From NCBI GenBank assembly GCA_937885575.1, contig CALABO010000028.1:1-48022 (forward strand): 48,022 nt of DNA, written 5' to 3'. The stretch is from an uncultured Pseudomonadota bacterium. Its GTDB lineage: Bacteria > Pseudomonadota > Alphaproteobacteria > Rs-D84. Position numbers and translations under genes: made by a program. The stretch's first letter is position 1; the number at the start of each line of letters is the position of its first letter. Below, in pieces: positions 31,033-39,694 of this stretch. The notes below the pieces were generated by a model. The model saw only the letters and a program-made list of their open reading frames with translations, did not search any database and was not told where the DNA came from.

Positions 31033-32378
31033 CGAAACTTTCAACCAAAATTATTTGCGAAATATCAAATCGCCGCGGCGAACCAACGTGGCTGACGGAA
31101 TGGCGATTATCTGCATTTGACGCATGGCAAAAAATGACCGAACCGCATTGGGGGGAAATAGATTATACACCAATAGATTACGACACATTAAATTATTATA
31201 ACGCACCCACGCCGATTGATAACAGCGACCTTAAAAGCACATACGATAAAATGGGCCTGCCGGAATCCGAACAACGCGCATTACTTGGCATGGCGACCGA
31301 CACAGTAATCGACAGTGAATCTGTCCACACATCATATACGGCGGAACTTGCGTCACGTGGAATAATTTTCCTGCCGTTTTCGCGCGCGGTTTTGGAATAT
31401 CCCGATATGGTTAGAAAATACCTTGGCACGGTCGTTCCACCAACAGACAATTTTTTCGCGGCATTAAATTCCGCCGTTTTTTCCGATGGCACATTTGTTT
31501 ATATTCCACCACACACCGAATGCCCAATTGATTTGGCAAGTTATTTTAGAATTGAAACCGCAAAAATCGGACAATTCGAACGCACACTTATTATCGCGGA
31601 CACCGGTTCAAAACTTAGTTATATGGAGGGCTGCAGTGCCCCACGCCGCCCAAACCATCAATTGCACAGCGGCATTGTTGAAATAATTGTTCATGACAAT
31701 GCGCATGTAAAATATGCAACCGTTCAAAACTGGCACGCGGGCGACGCCCCAAGACGCGGCGCATACAACAACACCGGAATATTAAATTTTGTAACCAAGC
31801 GCGGAAAATGCTACGACAACGCGCGACTTGATTGGACACAATTCGAAGTTGGTTCCGCCATGACATGGAAATATCCATCAACGATTTTATATGGCAACGG
31901 TTCCGCAAGTGATTTTTATTCACTAAGCATAACGCGCAAAGGCCAGCAATCAGATACCGGAACAAAAATGCTGCACATTGGCGATAATACCACATCTAAT
32001 ATATTATCATACGGTGTCGCACTTGATTGGTCACGCCAAACATTCCGCAGTTTGGTAAGTTTTTCGGGGCACGGTGGAAAAAACGCATCAAAGTGCGACA
32101 CGCGAATTATCGGCAATGACGCAACAACAAACGCCCTGCCCGACATAGTTTATGAAAACGGCGACAATGTCCAAACGCACGAGGCATCAACCGGTTCAAT
32201 TGACGCGGCACAGTTAAATTACCTGAATATGGCGGGCATTGATACGGACACCGCAACGGCGCTTATTATCGGATCTATGGCAACACCGATACTGTCGCGA
32301 TTACCAATGGAGTTTTTGGTTGAATCACGGCAACTTATTCAAATGGCACTTTCCAATGCCAATGGGGGAATAAAATGA
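31029..32378 (+). CDS. sufB: Fe-S cluster assembly scaffold SufB
   Basis: 449 residues, close to the SufB family length. Landmarks are GTVVPPTDNFFAALNSAVFS, FVYIPPHTECPIDL, GQFERTLIIADTGSKLSYME, KYATVQNWHAGD, FVTKRG, SAMTWKYPS and SDTGTKMLHIGDNTTSN. The residues matching E. coli Cys405 and Glu434 are C356 (SKCDT) and E385 (THEAST), with the same spacing of 29, so the cluster-building site appears complete. SufB with SufC and SufD assembles Fe-S clusters in the cytoplasm. It overlaps both neighbours by ATGA. No sufD, sufS, sufE or sufA is in the window. Confidence 0.92.
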   Translation: MTKLSTKIICEISNRRGEPTWLTEWRLSAFDAWQKMTEPHWGEIDYTPIDYDTLNYYNAPTPIDNSDLKSTYDKMGLPESEQRALLGMATDTVIDSESVHTSYTAELASRGIIFLPFSRAVLEYPDMVRKYLGTVVPPTDNFFAALNSAVFSDGTFVYIPPHTECPIDLASYFRIETAKIGQFERTLIIADTGSKLSYMEGCSAPRRPNHQLHSGIVEIIVHDNAHVKYATVQNWHAGDAPRRGAYNNTGILNFVTKRGKCYDNARLDWTQFEVGSAMTWKYPSTILYGNGSASDFYSLSITRKGQQSDTGTKMLHIGDNTTSNILSYGVALDWSRQTFRSLVSFSGHGGKNASKCDTRIIGNDATTNALPDIVYENGDNVQTHEASTGSIDAAQLNYLNMAGIDTDTATALIIGSMATPILSRLPMEFLVESRQLIQMALSNANGGIK

Positions 32379-33055
32379 TACTTGAAATAAAAAACCTTTG
32401 CGTATCCTTTGACGGGAAAAAATTATTATCAGACATAAATATGGATGTTGAATATGGTGCGCGACATTTAATCCGCGGCCACAATGGTTCGGGAAAATCA
32501 ACACTTGTTGGCACAATATCCGGCGACCCAACATATAAAATAGATGGCGGCAAAATCATTTTCGATGGTCGCGACATAACAAACGAAAATGCAACCGCAC
32601 GTGCATTGATGGGCATATTCACCGGCGCACAAAATGTTCCCGAAATCCCGGGCCTTACCATCACCAGTTTTCTTAAACATTCCGCATCCGCACATCATCA
32701 TTTTGAAACGGGTCGTGATTTACCCATGTCGGAATTTATCGAAAACCTTGAAACCGCACGCGACATATTAAACATACCACGCGAATGGTTGAATCGTTCG
32801 GTAAACGTCGGATTTTCCGGCGGCGAAAGGAAACGCATAATGTTATTGCGATTATTGCTAACCAATCCGAAACTTGCAATTTTGGATGAACCGGATTCCG
32901 GCGCGGACGCGACAACCCAGACACAAATCGCGGACGTAATAAAATCTATGTCCGACACAACATTTATATTCATCAGTCACCAAGAAAAATTTACAGATTT
33001 AATATCACCAACACATACAACCACTTTATCAAATGGCAAAATTGTGATAGAATAA
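32375..33055 (+). CDS. sufC: Fe-S cluster assembly ATPase SufC
   Basis: 226 residues. An ABC-type ATPase with Walker A GHNGSGKST (near residue 35), Q-loop region GIFTGAQNVPEIPGLT (the EIPG block is typical of SufC), signature VGFSGGERKRIM, Walker B LAILDEPDSGAD and the switch His in FIFISHQ. It powers SufB(D) conformational change during cluster assembly. The start codon overlaps the sufB stop (ATGA). SufD would normally follow; instead a PerM-type membrane protein follows after one base. Confidence 0.93.
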   Translation: MILEIKNLCVSFDGKKLLSDINMDVEYGARHLIRGHNGSGKSTLVGTISGDPTYKIDGGKIIFDGRDITNENATARALMGIFTGAQNVPEIPGLTITSFLKHSASAHHHFETGRDLPMSEFIENLETARDILNIPREWLNRSVNVGFSGGERKRIMLLRLLLTNPKLAILDEPDSGADATTQTQIADVIKSMSDTTFIFISHQEKFTDLISPTHTTTLSNGKIVIE

Positions 33056-33056
33056 T

Positions 33057-34115
33057 ATGAACAAAAAGGTGTCGCCCATGAACGGACTTATTTTATTTGC
33101 CGCATTTATATTCATATTGTGGATTGGCAGTTCGATTTTTATCCCATTACTTGTCGCAACATTTTTGTGGTATTTGATAAACGCGACGGCAACATACTAT
33201 CGCAAACTTTTTCCCAAATGCGAAGAAGGCCGGTGCACCATTTCCAAACGATTATTTAATTTGCTATCAACACTTTTATCCATCGCAACATTTGTTGGGT
33301 TGATATATTTGTTCGCAACGCGCGTCCGCCCGATGTTTAGCGAACTGTTATTGTCAATGCCGGAAATTCAGGCAAGTTTGAACGGCCTTTGGAATTACAT
33401 ATCCGACACATTGGACATTGATATAACCTCTGTCGCCTTGCCCAGTATTACATCAATTGTATCCAGCATCGGTTCATCGGTCGCGAAACTTGCAACATCA
33501 ATGGGTATGGTCATTGTGTATATGATATTTATGTTTGTGGAACAAAGCACATTTCACAAAAAATTTGCCGAACTTTTCCCGAACAAAAGTCACAATAAAA
33601 AATTGCGCTATATCATACAAAGCATTGATGAAAATATGAAAAAATATCTGTTTATGAAAACACTTGTTTCCGGGATTACGGGCCTTATCTCTTATGCATG
33701 GATGTGGGTGTTGGGACTTGAATTCGCGGGCGTATGGGCATTTGCGATATTTATACTAAGTTATATTCCAACAATCGGTGCAATTATCGGTTGCGGCCTG
33801 CCAATATTATTTGCGGCAATATCGGGCGCAACATTAAATGAATTGGTATTGCTTGCCGTCGGGCTAATCGGATTACAAATAGTATTCGGAAACATCATCG
33901 AACCAAAACTTACGGGCAAGACATTAAACCTTTCGACACTTGCGATACTTATAAATTTAGTGTTCTGGGGATTGATATGGGGCGTTGCGGGCATGTTTTT
34001 CAGTGTCCCCTTACTCGTCGCGGCATTCATAATAACAGCCCAGTTTGATTCCACACGCTGGATAGCAATCTTACTTTCCACCGACGGCAAAATCCCCGAC
34101 AAAAGCGAAGAGTAA
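33057..34115 (+). CDS. AI-2E/PerM-family membrane transporter
   Basis: 352 residues with about seven or eight hydrophobic helices. The family pattern is seen in LFAAFIFILWIGSSIFIPLL near the start, a cytoplasmic amphipathic middle (SMPEIQASLNGLWNYISDTL), and the conserved C-terminal block FAIFILSYIPTIGAIIGCGL and IIEPKLTGKTLNLS. Members are described as transporters of small molecules or sodium/proton antiporters; substrate cannot be predicted. It starts one base after sufC, so it belongs to the suf operon, an unusual partner. The start may be Met1 or Met7. Confidence 0.82.
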   Translation: MNKKVSPMNGLILFAAFIFILWIGSSIFIPLLVATFLWYLINATATYYRKLFPKCEEGRCTISKRLFNLLSTLLSIATFVGLIYLFATRVRPMFSELLLSMPEIQASLNGLWNYISDTLDIDITSVALPSITSIVSSIGSSVAKLATSMGMVIVYMIFMFVEQSTFHKKFAELFPNKSHNKKLRYIIQSIDENMKKYLFMKTLVSGITGLISYAWMWVLGLEFAGVWAFAIFILSYIPTIGAIIGCGLPILFAAISGATLNELVLLAVGLIGLQIVFGNIIEPKLTGKTLNLSTLAILINLVFWGLIWGVAGMFFSVPLLVAAFIITAQFDSTRWIAILLSTDGKIPDKSEE

Positions 34116-34128
34116 TAAAACATAAATA

Positions 34129-34145
34129 CGGGCGCAATGCGCCCG
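34129..34145. terminator. Hairpin after perM and ruvX
   Basis: 7-bp stem CGGGCGC/GCGCCCG with a 3-base loop. The T-rich side (TATTTATGTTTT) is on the - strand, favouring ruvX. Confidence 0.5.
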
Positions 34146-34159
34146 CACACTAACCCTTG

Positions 34160-34187
34160 CCTCGCTGTAGCGACAGCGAAAGCGGGA
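34160..34187. repeat. GCGAAAGC palindromic repeat, copy 1
   Basis: CCTCGCTGTAGCGACAGCGA then AAGCGGGA; a nearly identical copy lies at 43584-43611, where a degenerate third copy (TTCGCTATGATGATAGCGAA) precedes it. Confidence 0.7.
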
Positions 34188-34209
34188 CTTACACTAACAC
34201 TTATCACTA
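34188..34209 (-). repeat. Stop-anchored TTAGTG repeat, ruvX
   Basis: In the ruvX direction it reads TAGTGATAAGTGTTAGTG, beginning with the stop codon. Confidence 0.75.
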
Positions 34210-34656
34210 ACCCCGCTTAATAAGTGCAATTGCGTTTTCCAAAATAACCTTGGCGGCAAATGAATCAAGGCGCGTTTTAATATCATGCCGGCGCACACGC
34301 CGACCCAAATAATCCATCGCAATAATAGATGTTAACGCTTCGTCAATAAATGCAATCGGCGTATCAACCAACTTGGAAAGTTCATCGGCAAACGCCCGCA
34401 CGGCCCGCGTAGTATCCGAATCCGTTCCGTCCGTCCGCAGTGGCAACCCAATAATAATTCCGGAAAAGCCGTCATCTTTGACAAGTTTTTCAACCTTTTT
34501 AAGCAAATCCAATTCATTATGTGGCAAAATCGGCGACCGCGGGAACACCAGCGACCACGAAGCATCCGAAACCGCGATACCCGTCCGGCGTGCGCCCCAA
34601 TCGATTCCCAACAATCGGCCTTTTTTTTCTAATGCCTTGAAATCTGATAAAATCAT
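34207..34656 (-). CDS. ruvX: Putative Holliday junction resolvase / pre-16S rRNA nuclease RuvX (YqgF)
   Basis: 150 residues from the ATG at 34656, which has AAGGTGA upstream; longer reading is antisense to gatC and was discarded. The RNase H-like fold shows LLGIDWGARRTGIAVSD, IIIGLPLRTDGTDSD and PIAFIDEALTS, with the acidic residues expected at the metal site (GIDWG Asp, the Glu of FIDEALTS). The family processes the 5' end of 16S rRNA or resolves junctions. The gene is divergent from gatC with 37 bases between the starts, so the promoters must overlap. TAG stop starts a repeat. Confidence 0.88.
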   Translation of the reverse strand: MILSDFKALEKKGRLLGIDWGARRTGIAVSDASWSLVFPRSPILPHNELDLLKKVEKLVKDDGFSGIIIGLPLRTDGTDSDTTRAVRAFADELSKLVDTPIAFIDEALTSIIAMDYLGRRVRRHDIKTRLDSFAAKVILENAIALIKRG

Positions 34657-34693
34657 TGTATAATCACCTTTGCACTTTAATATAGGATGTAAA

Positions 34694-34990
34694 ATGGCGT
34701 TTAGCAAGCAACAATTACAGAAATTCGCGGATTTGATAAAAATCGACATTTCCGACGAACAACTTGAAAAAATGAATATCGATTCCGTTATCGAATGGAT
34801 TGATAAATTGAAACAGATTGACACACGCGGCGTTGAACCAATGCTGTCACCCGCAAGGCACAATTTACCATTGCGTGCGGATGTTGTGACGGACGGCGGT
34901 ATTCGCGATGCAATTATGGCAAACGCACCCGACAAATCGGGTGTAAGCCGCGGATACTTTGCGGTCCCAAAGGTTATGGATGGGGATTAA
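34694..34990 (+). CDS. gatC: Glutamyl-tRNA(Gln)/aspartyl-tRNA(Asn) amidotransferase subunit C
   Basis: 98 residues from the ATG at 34694, preceded by AGGATG. Typical GatC: a helical N-terminus (FADLIKIDISDEQLEKMNID), the linker IDTRGVEPMLSP, then LPLRADVVTDGG and a C-terminal SRGYFAVPKVMD. It braces GatA and GatB in the complex that converts Glu-tRNA(Gln) to Gln-tRNA(Gln) (and perhaps Asp-tRNA(Asn)). It is the first gene of a run gatC, two unknown genes, gatA. Confidence 0.92.
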   Translation: MAFSKQQLQKFADLIKIDISDEQLEKMNIDSVIEWIDKLKQIDTRGVEPMLSPARHNLPLRADVVTDGGIRDAIMANAPDKSGVSRGYFAVPKVMDGD

Positions 34991-34991
34991 A

Positions 34992-35378
34992 ATGACAAGA
35001 TACAGACATAGAATTATAAACAAAGTTTCCAAACCGATACCGGTACAGTTTGCAATACGTCAATGTTCATGGGACCCTCGTGGTGAAACCGAATGGGTGA
35101 ATTTACCAAATGGCAGCCCCGTACGAACAAATCATATTATATGGGATTACAGGGCATCCGCATGTTTGCTTCATCTGCAATTTCAGGTGATGGACTTTGG
35201 ACATAATATTCTCGTTGCTTGTGACGATATCAAATTCGACTGTATGTCCGAAAAGGCGAAAAGACCAACGGAAAACAAAATTCAAACATGCCTGAAACAC
35301 ATGCAGGCCAACAAATGTCCGTATACAAAACTTGCACGATATTTGTTCACGAATCTCCCACCCAAAAAAGACAGGTAG
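34992..35378 (+). CDS. Unknown Cys-containing protein inside the gat operon, paralogue of the next gene
   Basis: 128 residues. It starts one base after the gatC stop. Residues 18-24 (VQFAIRQ), 77-84 (CDDIKFDC) and 99-119 (TCLKHMQANKCPYTKLARYL) match VQF/IQF, FDDVNFDC and the KCKYPIGRKLF block of the next gene, so the two are tandem paralogues with a core of the form (D/E)D-x2-(N/K)FDC ... KCxYx3xRxLF. No signal peptide. The pattern of Cys and basic residues could bind zinc or nucleic acid, but no known family was recognised. It is more AT-rich than gatC and gatA, which suggests an insertion into an older gatC-gatA pair. Confidence 0.6.
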   Translation: MTRYRHRIINKVSKPIPVQFAIRQCSWDPRGETEWVNLPNGSPVRTNHIIWDYRASACLLHLQFQVMDFGHNILVACDDIKFDCMSEKAKRPTENKIQTCLKHMQANKCPYTKLARYLFTNLPPKKDR

Positions 35379-35394
35379 AATAAAAGGATAAAAA

Positions 35395-36207
35395 ATGGCA
35401 GATAATGAAACAATTAAATATATACAATTCGCATGTCGGGAAAACATAATCCAAACAGATTCCAACTATGTTATTATAAAAGAAAAAACTGATGGGCGTC
35501 CATTTAATCAAACCGGCAATAATGTTCAAATTTCAATACAAACGGCCAAGGATTTATTGACGCCGGAAATAATTGGCACGCCTTGTCTGTCTGGGTTAAG
35601 AATCATGTTGACCTATGATAACAAATGCAACCAAATGATTTTGCACTTTGATGATGTAAATTTTGATTGCAACAAAAAGTTACAAAATGAAAAATCCGAA
35701 CGCGATACCAATATGACCGCATTTGAAAAAATGTGTTACTGCGCAGACCAAATGCGTTGTGGCAAATGTAAATATCCAATCGGTCGCAAGCTTTTCCCAG
35801 ATGCATACAAGACAAAAGTTTTTCTTGTTGTTCACACCAAAGGCAACGAAAAACCGGAAAAGATAGAACTGGGCACATGGACCGACGGGCAAAAAAATGC
35901 TTTCTTGAATAGCATTAGAACCTATACTCCAATCTGCGGCTTGGTTTTAGATGAATGCTATTTCAATGTACATTACGATTCGTCGATAATTAACGCATCT
36001 TCATCCGCGCCCATATGCGAATATCACCCAAACCGTCCGACAAACAAACCAGATGAAATGATTATCGAAATTTATCCGGACAATAAAAATCATCCACTTT
36101 GCGGTGTATCGACATCACATGGTTGCACGAATTGCTTACGAACCAAACATTGCCCTTCACCTTTAATAGGTGGCATAATCACACCGTTAATACAACAACA
36201 AAAATAG
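35395..36207 (+). CDS. Unknown Cys-rich protein inside the gat operon
   Basis: 270 residues, 17 bases after the previous gene. The N-terminal half (residues 10-134) is a paralogue of the whole preceding protein: IQFACRE, FDDVNFDC at 85-92 and KCKYPIGRKLF at 124-134. The C-terminal half seems to carry a degenerate second copy: VLDECYFNVHYD then CTNCLRTKHCPSPLIGGI. This gives an internal duplication. About ten cysteines in pairs suggest metal binding if cytoplasmic. Start after AAAGGATAAAAA. Its end overlaps nothing; gatA begins 8 bases later, so all four genes are likely one transcript. Confidence 0.6.
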   Translation: MADNETIKYIQFACRENIIQTDSNYVIIKEKTDGRPFNQTGNNVQISIQTAKDLLTPEIIGTPCLSGLRIMLTYDNKCNQMILHFDDVNFDCNKKLQNEKSERDTNMTAFEKMCYCADQMRCGKCKYPIGRKLFPDAYKTKVFLVVHTKGNEKPEKIELGTWTDGQKNAFLNSIRTYTPICGLVLDECYFNVHYDSSIINASSSAPICEYHPNRPTNKPDEMIIEIYPDNKNHPLCGVSTSHGCTNCLRTKHCPSPLIGGIITPLIQQQK

Positions 36208-36215
36208 GCACAAAA

Positions 36216-37682
36216 ATGATAGATTTAACCATTACCGAAGCATTAAAGAAATTACAATCGCGCGAAATATCCGCGACCGAACTTGCGCGGGCGCACATCG
36301 CGCGGATTGAAAAGTACAACCCCGAATTGAACGCGTATATTACGGTCACGGCGGAACGCGCACTGGCGGACGCGGCGGCGACGGATGAACGCATTAAAAA
36401 CGGAACCGCGCGACCGCTTGACGGGATTCCAATCGCGATGAAGGATTTATTCGCAACGCGCGGTATTCGCACCACGGCGGCGTCGCATATGCTTGAAAAC
36501 TTTGTCCCCGAATATGAATCAAGCGTTTCACAGAAATTTATTGATGCCGGCACGGTATTGCTTGGTAAATCAAATTTGGATGAATTCGCAATGGGAACAT
36601 TTTCGAAAACATCGTTCTTTGGTGCACCGGTAAATCCATGGCAACGGGAACGCCGTTTAACCGCCGGCGGTTCATCGGGCGGTTCAACATCCGCCGTCGC
36701 GTCGGGTATGGCAATGGGCGCAACCGGCACGGATACGGGCGGTTCAATACGGTTTCCCTGCTCTATCACTGGCCTTGTCGGTATGAAGCCAACATATGGT
36801 TTATGTTCGCGTTGGGGTTGCGTTGCATTTGCATCGTCACTTGATACACCGGGCCCAATTGCGCGAACGGTTGATGATGCGGCACTGTTGCTTTCGGCGA
36901 TGGCGGGACATGATCCAAAAGATTCCACAAGTGCGGATTTCAAATTAAATATGCCCCCCCCGTTGCAACCAATTTTGGGTGACGGGAAAAAATTACGCGT
37001 TGGTGTTATCCGCGAATTGGGCGATGTCAAAATTTCCGACGATATGAAAACGCTGTTTGAAAAAAGAATTGCAGATTTGAAATCAATCGGTGCGGAAATA
37101 ATCGAAGTTTCAATTCCAAACATTTTGGATGCACTCGCCGCATATTACATAATCGCCCCGGCCGAGGCATCATCCAACCTTGCCCGATATGACGGTGTGC
37201 GATATGGCCTGCGTGTGGAGGGTTCCGACATTTACGACACATATAAAAAGACACGCGCCGCCGGTTTCGGTGACGAGGTTAAACGCCGTATGATTATCGG
37301 CACCGCGGTATTGTCATCTGAATCATACGATGTTTATTTTATGCAGGCCGCACGTGTTCGCCGCATGATTGCGGACGCATTCGACCGCGCATTTGAAAGT
37401 TGCGATTTAATCGTTTGCCCGTCGGGTGCGGGAACGGCGCGACCGGTGGATTCCGATATGACACCACTTGAATATTATGCGTTGGATTTATTTACGGTCG
37501 CGATGAATTTGGCGGGCGTGCCGGCGGTTTCTGTGCCGGCGGGTTTGGCGACGGACGGTTTGCCATTGGGCGTACAAGTCGTAGGTCCAATGTTTGACGA
37601 TGTTCGCGTGTTGCAACTGGCCAAACATATCGAACAGTTTGCGAATGTCGATAACCGTCCAACAAAGATAATGGGGGAATAA
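36216..37682 (+). CDS. gatA: Glutamyl-tRNA(Gln)/aspartyl-tRNA(Asn) amidotransferase subunit A
   Basis: 488 residues from the ATG at 36216, the usual family start (MIDLTITEALKKLQSREIS). It is the amidase-signature enzyme that releases ammonia from glutamine and amidates the misacylated tRNA. The Ser-cisSer-Lys triad is in place: the Lys in IAMKDLFATRG, and the serines in LTAGGSSGGSTSAVASG and GTDTGGSIRFP. Length is normal. The message runs on into a stretch antisense to tRNA-Phe with no terminator in between, and gatB follows 134 bases later. Confidence 0.95.
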   Translation: MIDLTITEALKKLQSREISATELARAHIARIEKYNPELNAYITVTAERALADAAATDERIKNGTARPLDGIPIAMKDLFATRGIRTTAASHMLENFVPEYESSVSQKFIDAGTVLLGKSNLDEFAMGTFSKTSFFGAPVNPWQRERRLTAGGSSGGSTSAVASGMAMGATGTDTGGSIRFPCSITGLVGMKPTYGLCSRWGCVAFASSLDTPGPIARTVDDAALLLSAMAGHDPKDSTSADFKLNMPPPLQPILGDGKKLRVGVIRELGDVKISDDMKTLFEKRIADLKSIGAEIIEVSIPNILDALAAYYIIAPAEASSNLARYDGVRYGLRVEGSDIYDTYKKTRAAGFGDEVKRRMIIGTAVLSSESYDVYFMQAARVRRMIADAFDRAFESCDLIVCPSGAGTARPVDSDMTPLEYYALDLFTVAMNLAGVPAVSVPAGLATDGLPLGVQVVGPMFDDVRVLQLAKHIEQFANVDNRPTKIMGE

Positions 37683-37686
37683 AAAA

Positions 37687-37762
37687 TGGTGGCCAGAAGT
37701 GGAATCGAACCACTGACACAGGGATTTTCAGTCCCTTGCTCTACCAACTGAGCTATCTGGCC
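37687..37762 (-). tRNA. tRNA-Phe (GAA)
   Basis: 76 bases including an encoded CCA end. The acceptor stem is GGCCAGA/TCTGGCC; D-arm GCTCAGTTGGTAGAGC; anticodon stem-loop AGGGACTGAAAATCCCT with anticodon GAA; T-arm with GGTTCGATTCC. It lies antisense between gatA and gatB. Confidence 0.97.
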
Positions 37763-37774
37763 ATCCGCGAGGGT

Positions 37775-37804
37775 TATAATAAAATACAAAAAACAAAAAA
37801 GCAA
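37775..37804 (-). promoter_or_regulatory. Candidate promoter of tRNA-Phe
   Basis: On the - strand TTGCTT and TATTAT are separated by 17 T/G-rich bases, and a GC-rich CCCTCGCGG follows before the mature 5' end, as seen in many stable RNA promoters. On the + strand TATAAT at 37775-37780 could be the -10 of gatB. Confidence 0.55.
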
Positions 37805-37815
37805 GGAAAAAGAAA

Positions 37816-39336
37816 ATGTTTACGATAAAAGGCAAAACGGGCGATTGGGAAGTGGTTGTTGGATTAGAAACTCATATAGAGGTTCTGTCCAAAAGTAAGA
37901 TTTTCAGTGGCGCATCAGCGGACTATAACCCGACCATTGCCCCCAACACCCAGGTTTCCATGGTCGATGTCGCCATGCCGGGTATGTTGCCGGTTTTAAA
38001 CGAATACTGTGTGGACCAGGCGATTAAATTCGGCCTGGGCATCAATGCGGAAATTTCGCATAAAAGTTGTTTTGCCCGTAAACAGTATTTTTATCCCGAC
38101 CTGCCCCAGGGGTATCAGATTTCACAACCCGCCGATCAACCGCCGGTTGTCGGCCGTGGGTGGATTGAAATTATTGGTGACGACGGGAATCCAAAAAAAA
38201 TTCTGATTGAACGTGCCCATTTGGAACAAGACGCCGGGAAATTAAAACACGATGTTCATCCAACAAAATCTTTCGCGGATTATAATCGCACTGGTGTCGC
38301 GTTGCTTGAAATTGTCACTTTCTTGGACGTGAAAAATTCAGAAAACAATTCCTTTATCACGTCACCCGACGAAGCGGAAAAATACCTGCGTCAAATTCGC
38401 GAAATCGCACGCGCACTGGGCGTGTCGCACGCGAATATGGAGGAAGGTTCCATGCGCGCGGACGTCAATGTTTCTGTGCGACCCGTCGGCGCGAAATATT
38501 TTAACGAACGTTGCGAAATCAAAAATATGGTGTCGTTCAAATTTATCAAAAACGCCATTGAATACGAAGCCAAACGTCAAATTGAAATCCTTGAAAACGG
38601 CGGAAAAATCGACCGTTGCACAATGCGTTATAATCAAGGCGACGGCACAACAACCGTCATGCGCAGCAAGGAAGACGCATTGGATTACCGGTATTTCCCG
38701 GACCCGGATTTGTTGCCACTGGTTATCACGGACGAACAAATCGAACGCATACGGGGCACAATGCCGGAATTGCCGGCGGCGACGCGCGCGCGCTATATCG
38801 AAAAATTGGGACTTGCGGAATACGATGCCGCACGCCTTACCGAAACGGTTGATATTTCACACTGGTTCGATGCGGCGGTGGCGGGCAAAACCGAACGCGC
38901 CAAGGGCGTTGCAAATTGGATGATTTCCGAACTGTTCGCGCACCCGGAAAACTATGACATAACAAATGAAAAATCGGGCATGGTTGATGGTATGCGAATT
39001 ATCACACCAACCGATTTGGCGGAATTGGTCGATATGGTCGCGGCGAACGAAATCAACGGTAAACAGGCCAAAGACATATTTATCAAAATGCTTGACGGCG
39101 AATCGGGCACACCACGCGAAATTGCCGACAAATTCGGGATGAAGCAAATCACCGACACATCCGCGATTGAAAAAATCGTCGACGAAGTTATCGCCAACAA
39201 CGCGCCCCAGGTTGAACAATATAAATCTGGCAAGGTTGGATTGCTTGGGTTCTTTGTCGGAAATGTTATGAAGGCATCCGCCGGCAAGGCAAATCCCGCG
39301 GTCGTAAATGAAATTTTGAAAAAGAAATTGGGATAA
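37816..39336 (+). CDS. gatB: Glutamyl-tRNA(Gln)/aspartyl-tRNA(Asn) amidotransferase subunit B
   Basis: 506 residues. GatB activates the glutamyl group on tRNA with ATP and channels ammonia from GatA. Landmarks are VVGLETHIEVLSKSKIFSG, QYFYPDLPQGYQISQ, TGVALLEIVT, SMRADVNVSVRP, CEIKNMVSFKF, and the C-terminal YqeY-like tail with GKQAKDIFIKML and VGFFVGNVMKASAGKANP. GCAAGGAAAA precedes the ATG. It is normally next to gatA; here a tRNA-Phe in the opposite orientation lies between. Confidence 0.96.
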   Translation: MFTIKGKTGDWEVVVGLETHIEVLSKSKIFSGASADYNPTIAPNTQVSMVDVAMPGMLPVLNEYCVDQAIKFGLGINAEISHKSCFARKQYFYPDLPQGYQISQPADQPPVVGRGWIEIIGDDGNPKKILIERAHLEQDAGKLKHDVHPTKSFADYNRTGVALLEIVTFLDVKNSENNSFITSPDEAEKYLRQIREIARALGVSHANMEEGSMRADVNVSVRPVGAKYFNERCEIKNMVSFKFIKNAIEYEAKRQIEILENGGKIDRCTMRYNQGDGTTTVMRSKEDALDYRYFPDPDLLPLVITDEQIERIRGTMPELPAATRARYIEKLGLAEYDAARLTETVDISHWFDAAVAGKTERAKGVANWMISELFAHPENYDITNEKSGMVDGMRIITPTDLAELVDMVAANEINGKQAKDIFIKMLDGESGTPREIADKFGMKQITDTSAIEKIVDEVIANNAPQVEQYKSGKVGLLGFFVGNVMKASAGKANPAVVNEILKKKLG

Positions 39337-39339
39337 ATT

Positions 39340-39675
39340 ATGGACAATGTAATCGTTTATGTTGGTTCTGGATTTAATCCGACCGAATTTCAAAAGATTA
39401 TGTATACACTGCGTAGACGCAATATAATGGTCACAGCCGACCGTGCATGTGCAACGCTTGTTTTATTACCGGATGATTCTATGGATGTTGACAAATTATT
39501 ACAAGAACAACTGCCAACACCAGTACACATATTTCGAATCATGCAACACGTTGAAGTAACAATTCCAACACCAAAACGCAAAAAGCAAAGATTCATAAAA
39601 GCCAATTCAACAAAGCTATACAACAACCAACAAAATTATAAACAAAGATTTTTAACAAGAACAAAATGTAAATAA
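39340..39675 (+). CDS. Unknown basic 111-aa protein
   Basis: It begins 3 bases after the gatB stop. The N-terminal 75 residues look like a small alpha/beta fold (VIVYVGSGFNPTEFQKIMYT; VTADRACATLVLLPDDSMDV) and the C-terminal 35 are basic and Asn/Lys-rich (PKRKKQRFIKAN; YNNQQNYKQRFLTRTK), which suggests RNA or DNA contact. I do not recognise a family. Position directly after gatB suggests co-transcription. AT-rich relative to gatB. Confidence 0.55.
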   Translation: MDNVIVYVGSGFNPTEFQKIMYTLRRRNIMVTADRACATLVLLPDDSMDVDKLLQEQLPTPVHIFRIMQHVEVTIPTPKRKKQRFIKANSTKLYNNQQNYKQRFLTRTKCK

Positions 39676-39694
39676 AAACCAAAAGGAAATGAAA

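Noticed and set aside
31029..32378. Suf scaffold gene as sufD
   Set aside because: Length, the FAALNSAVFSDG block and the conserved Cys and Glu pair spaced as in SufB identify SufB.
34657..34935. Longer ruvX reading frame
   Set aside because: Antisense to gatC; the start at 34656 has a ribosome site and the family N-terminus.
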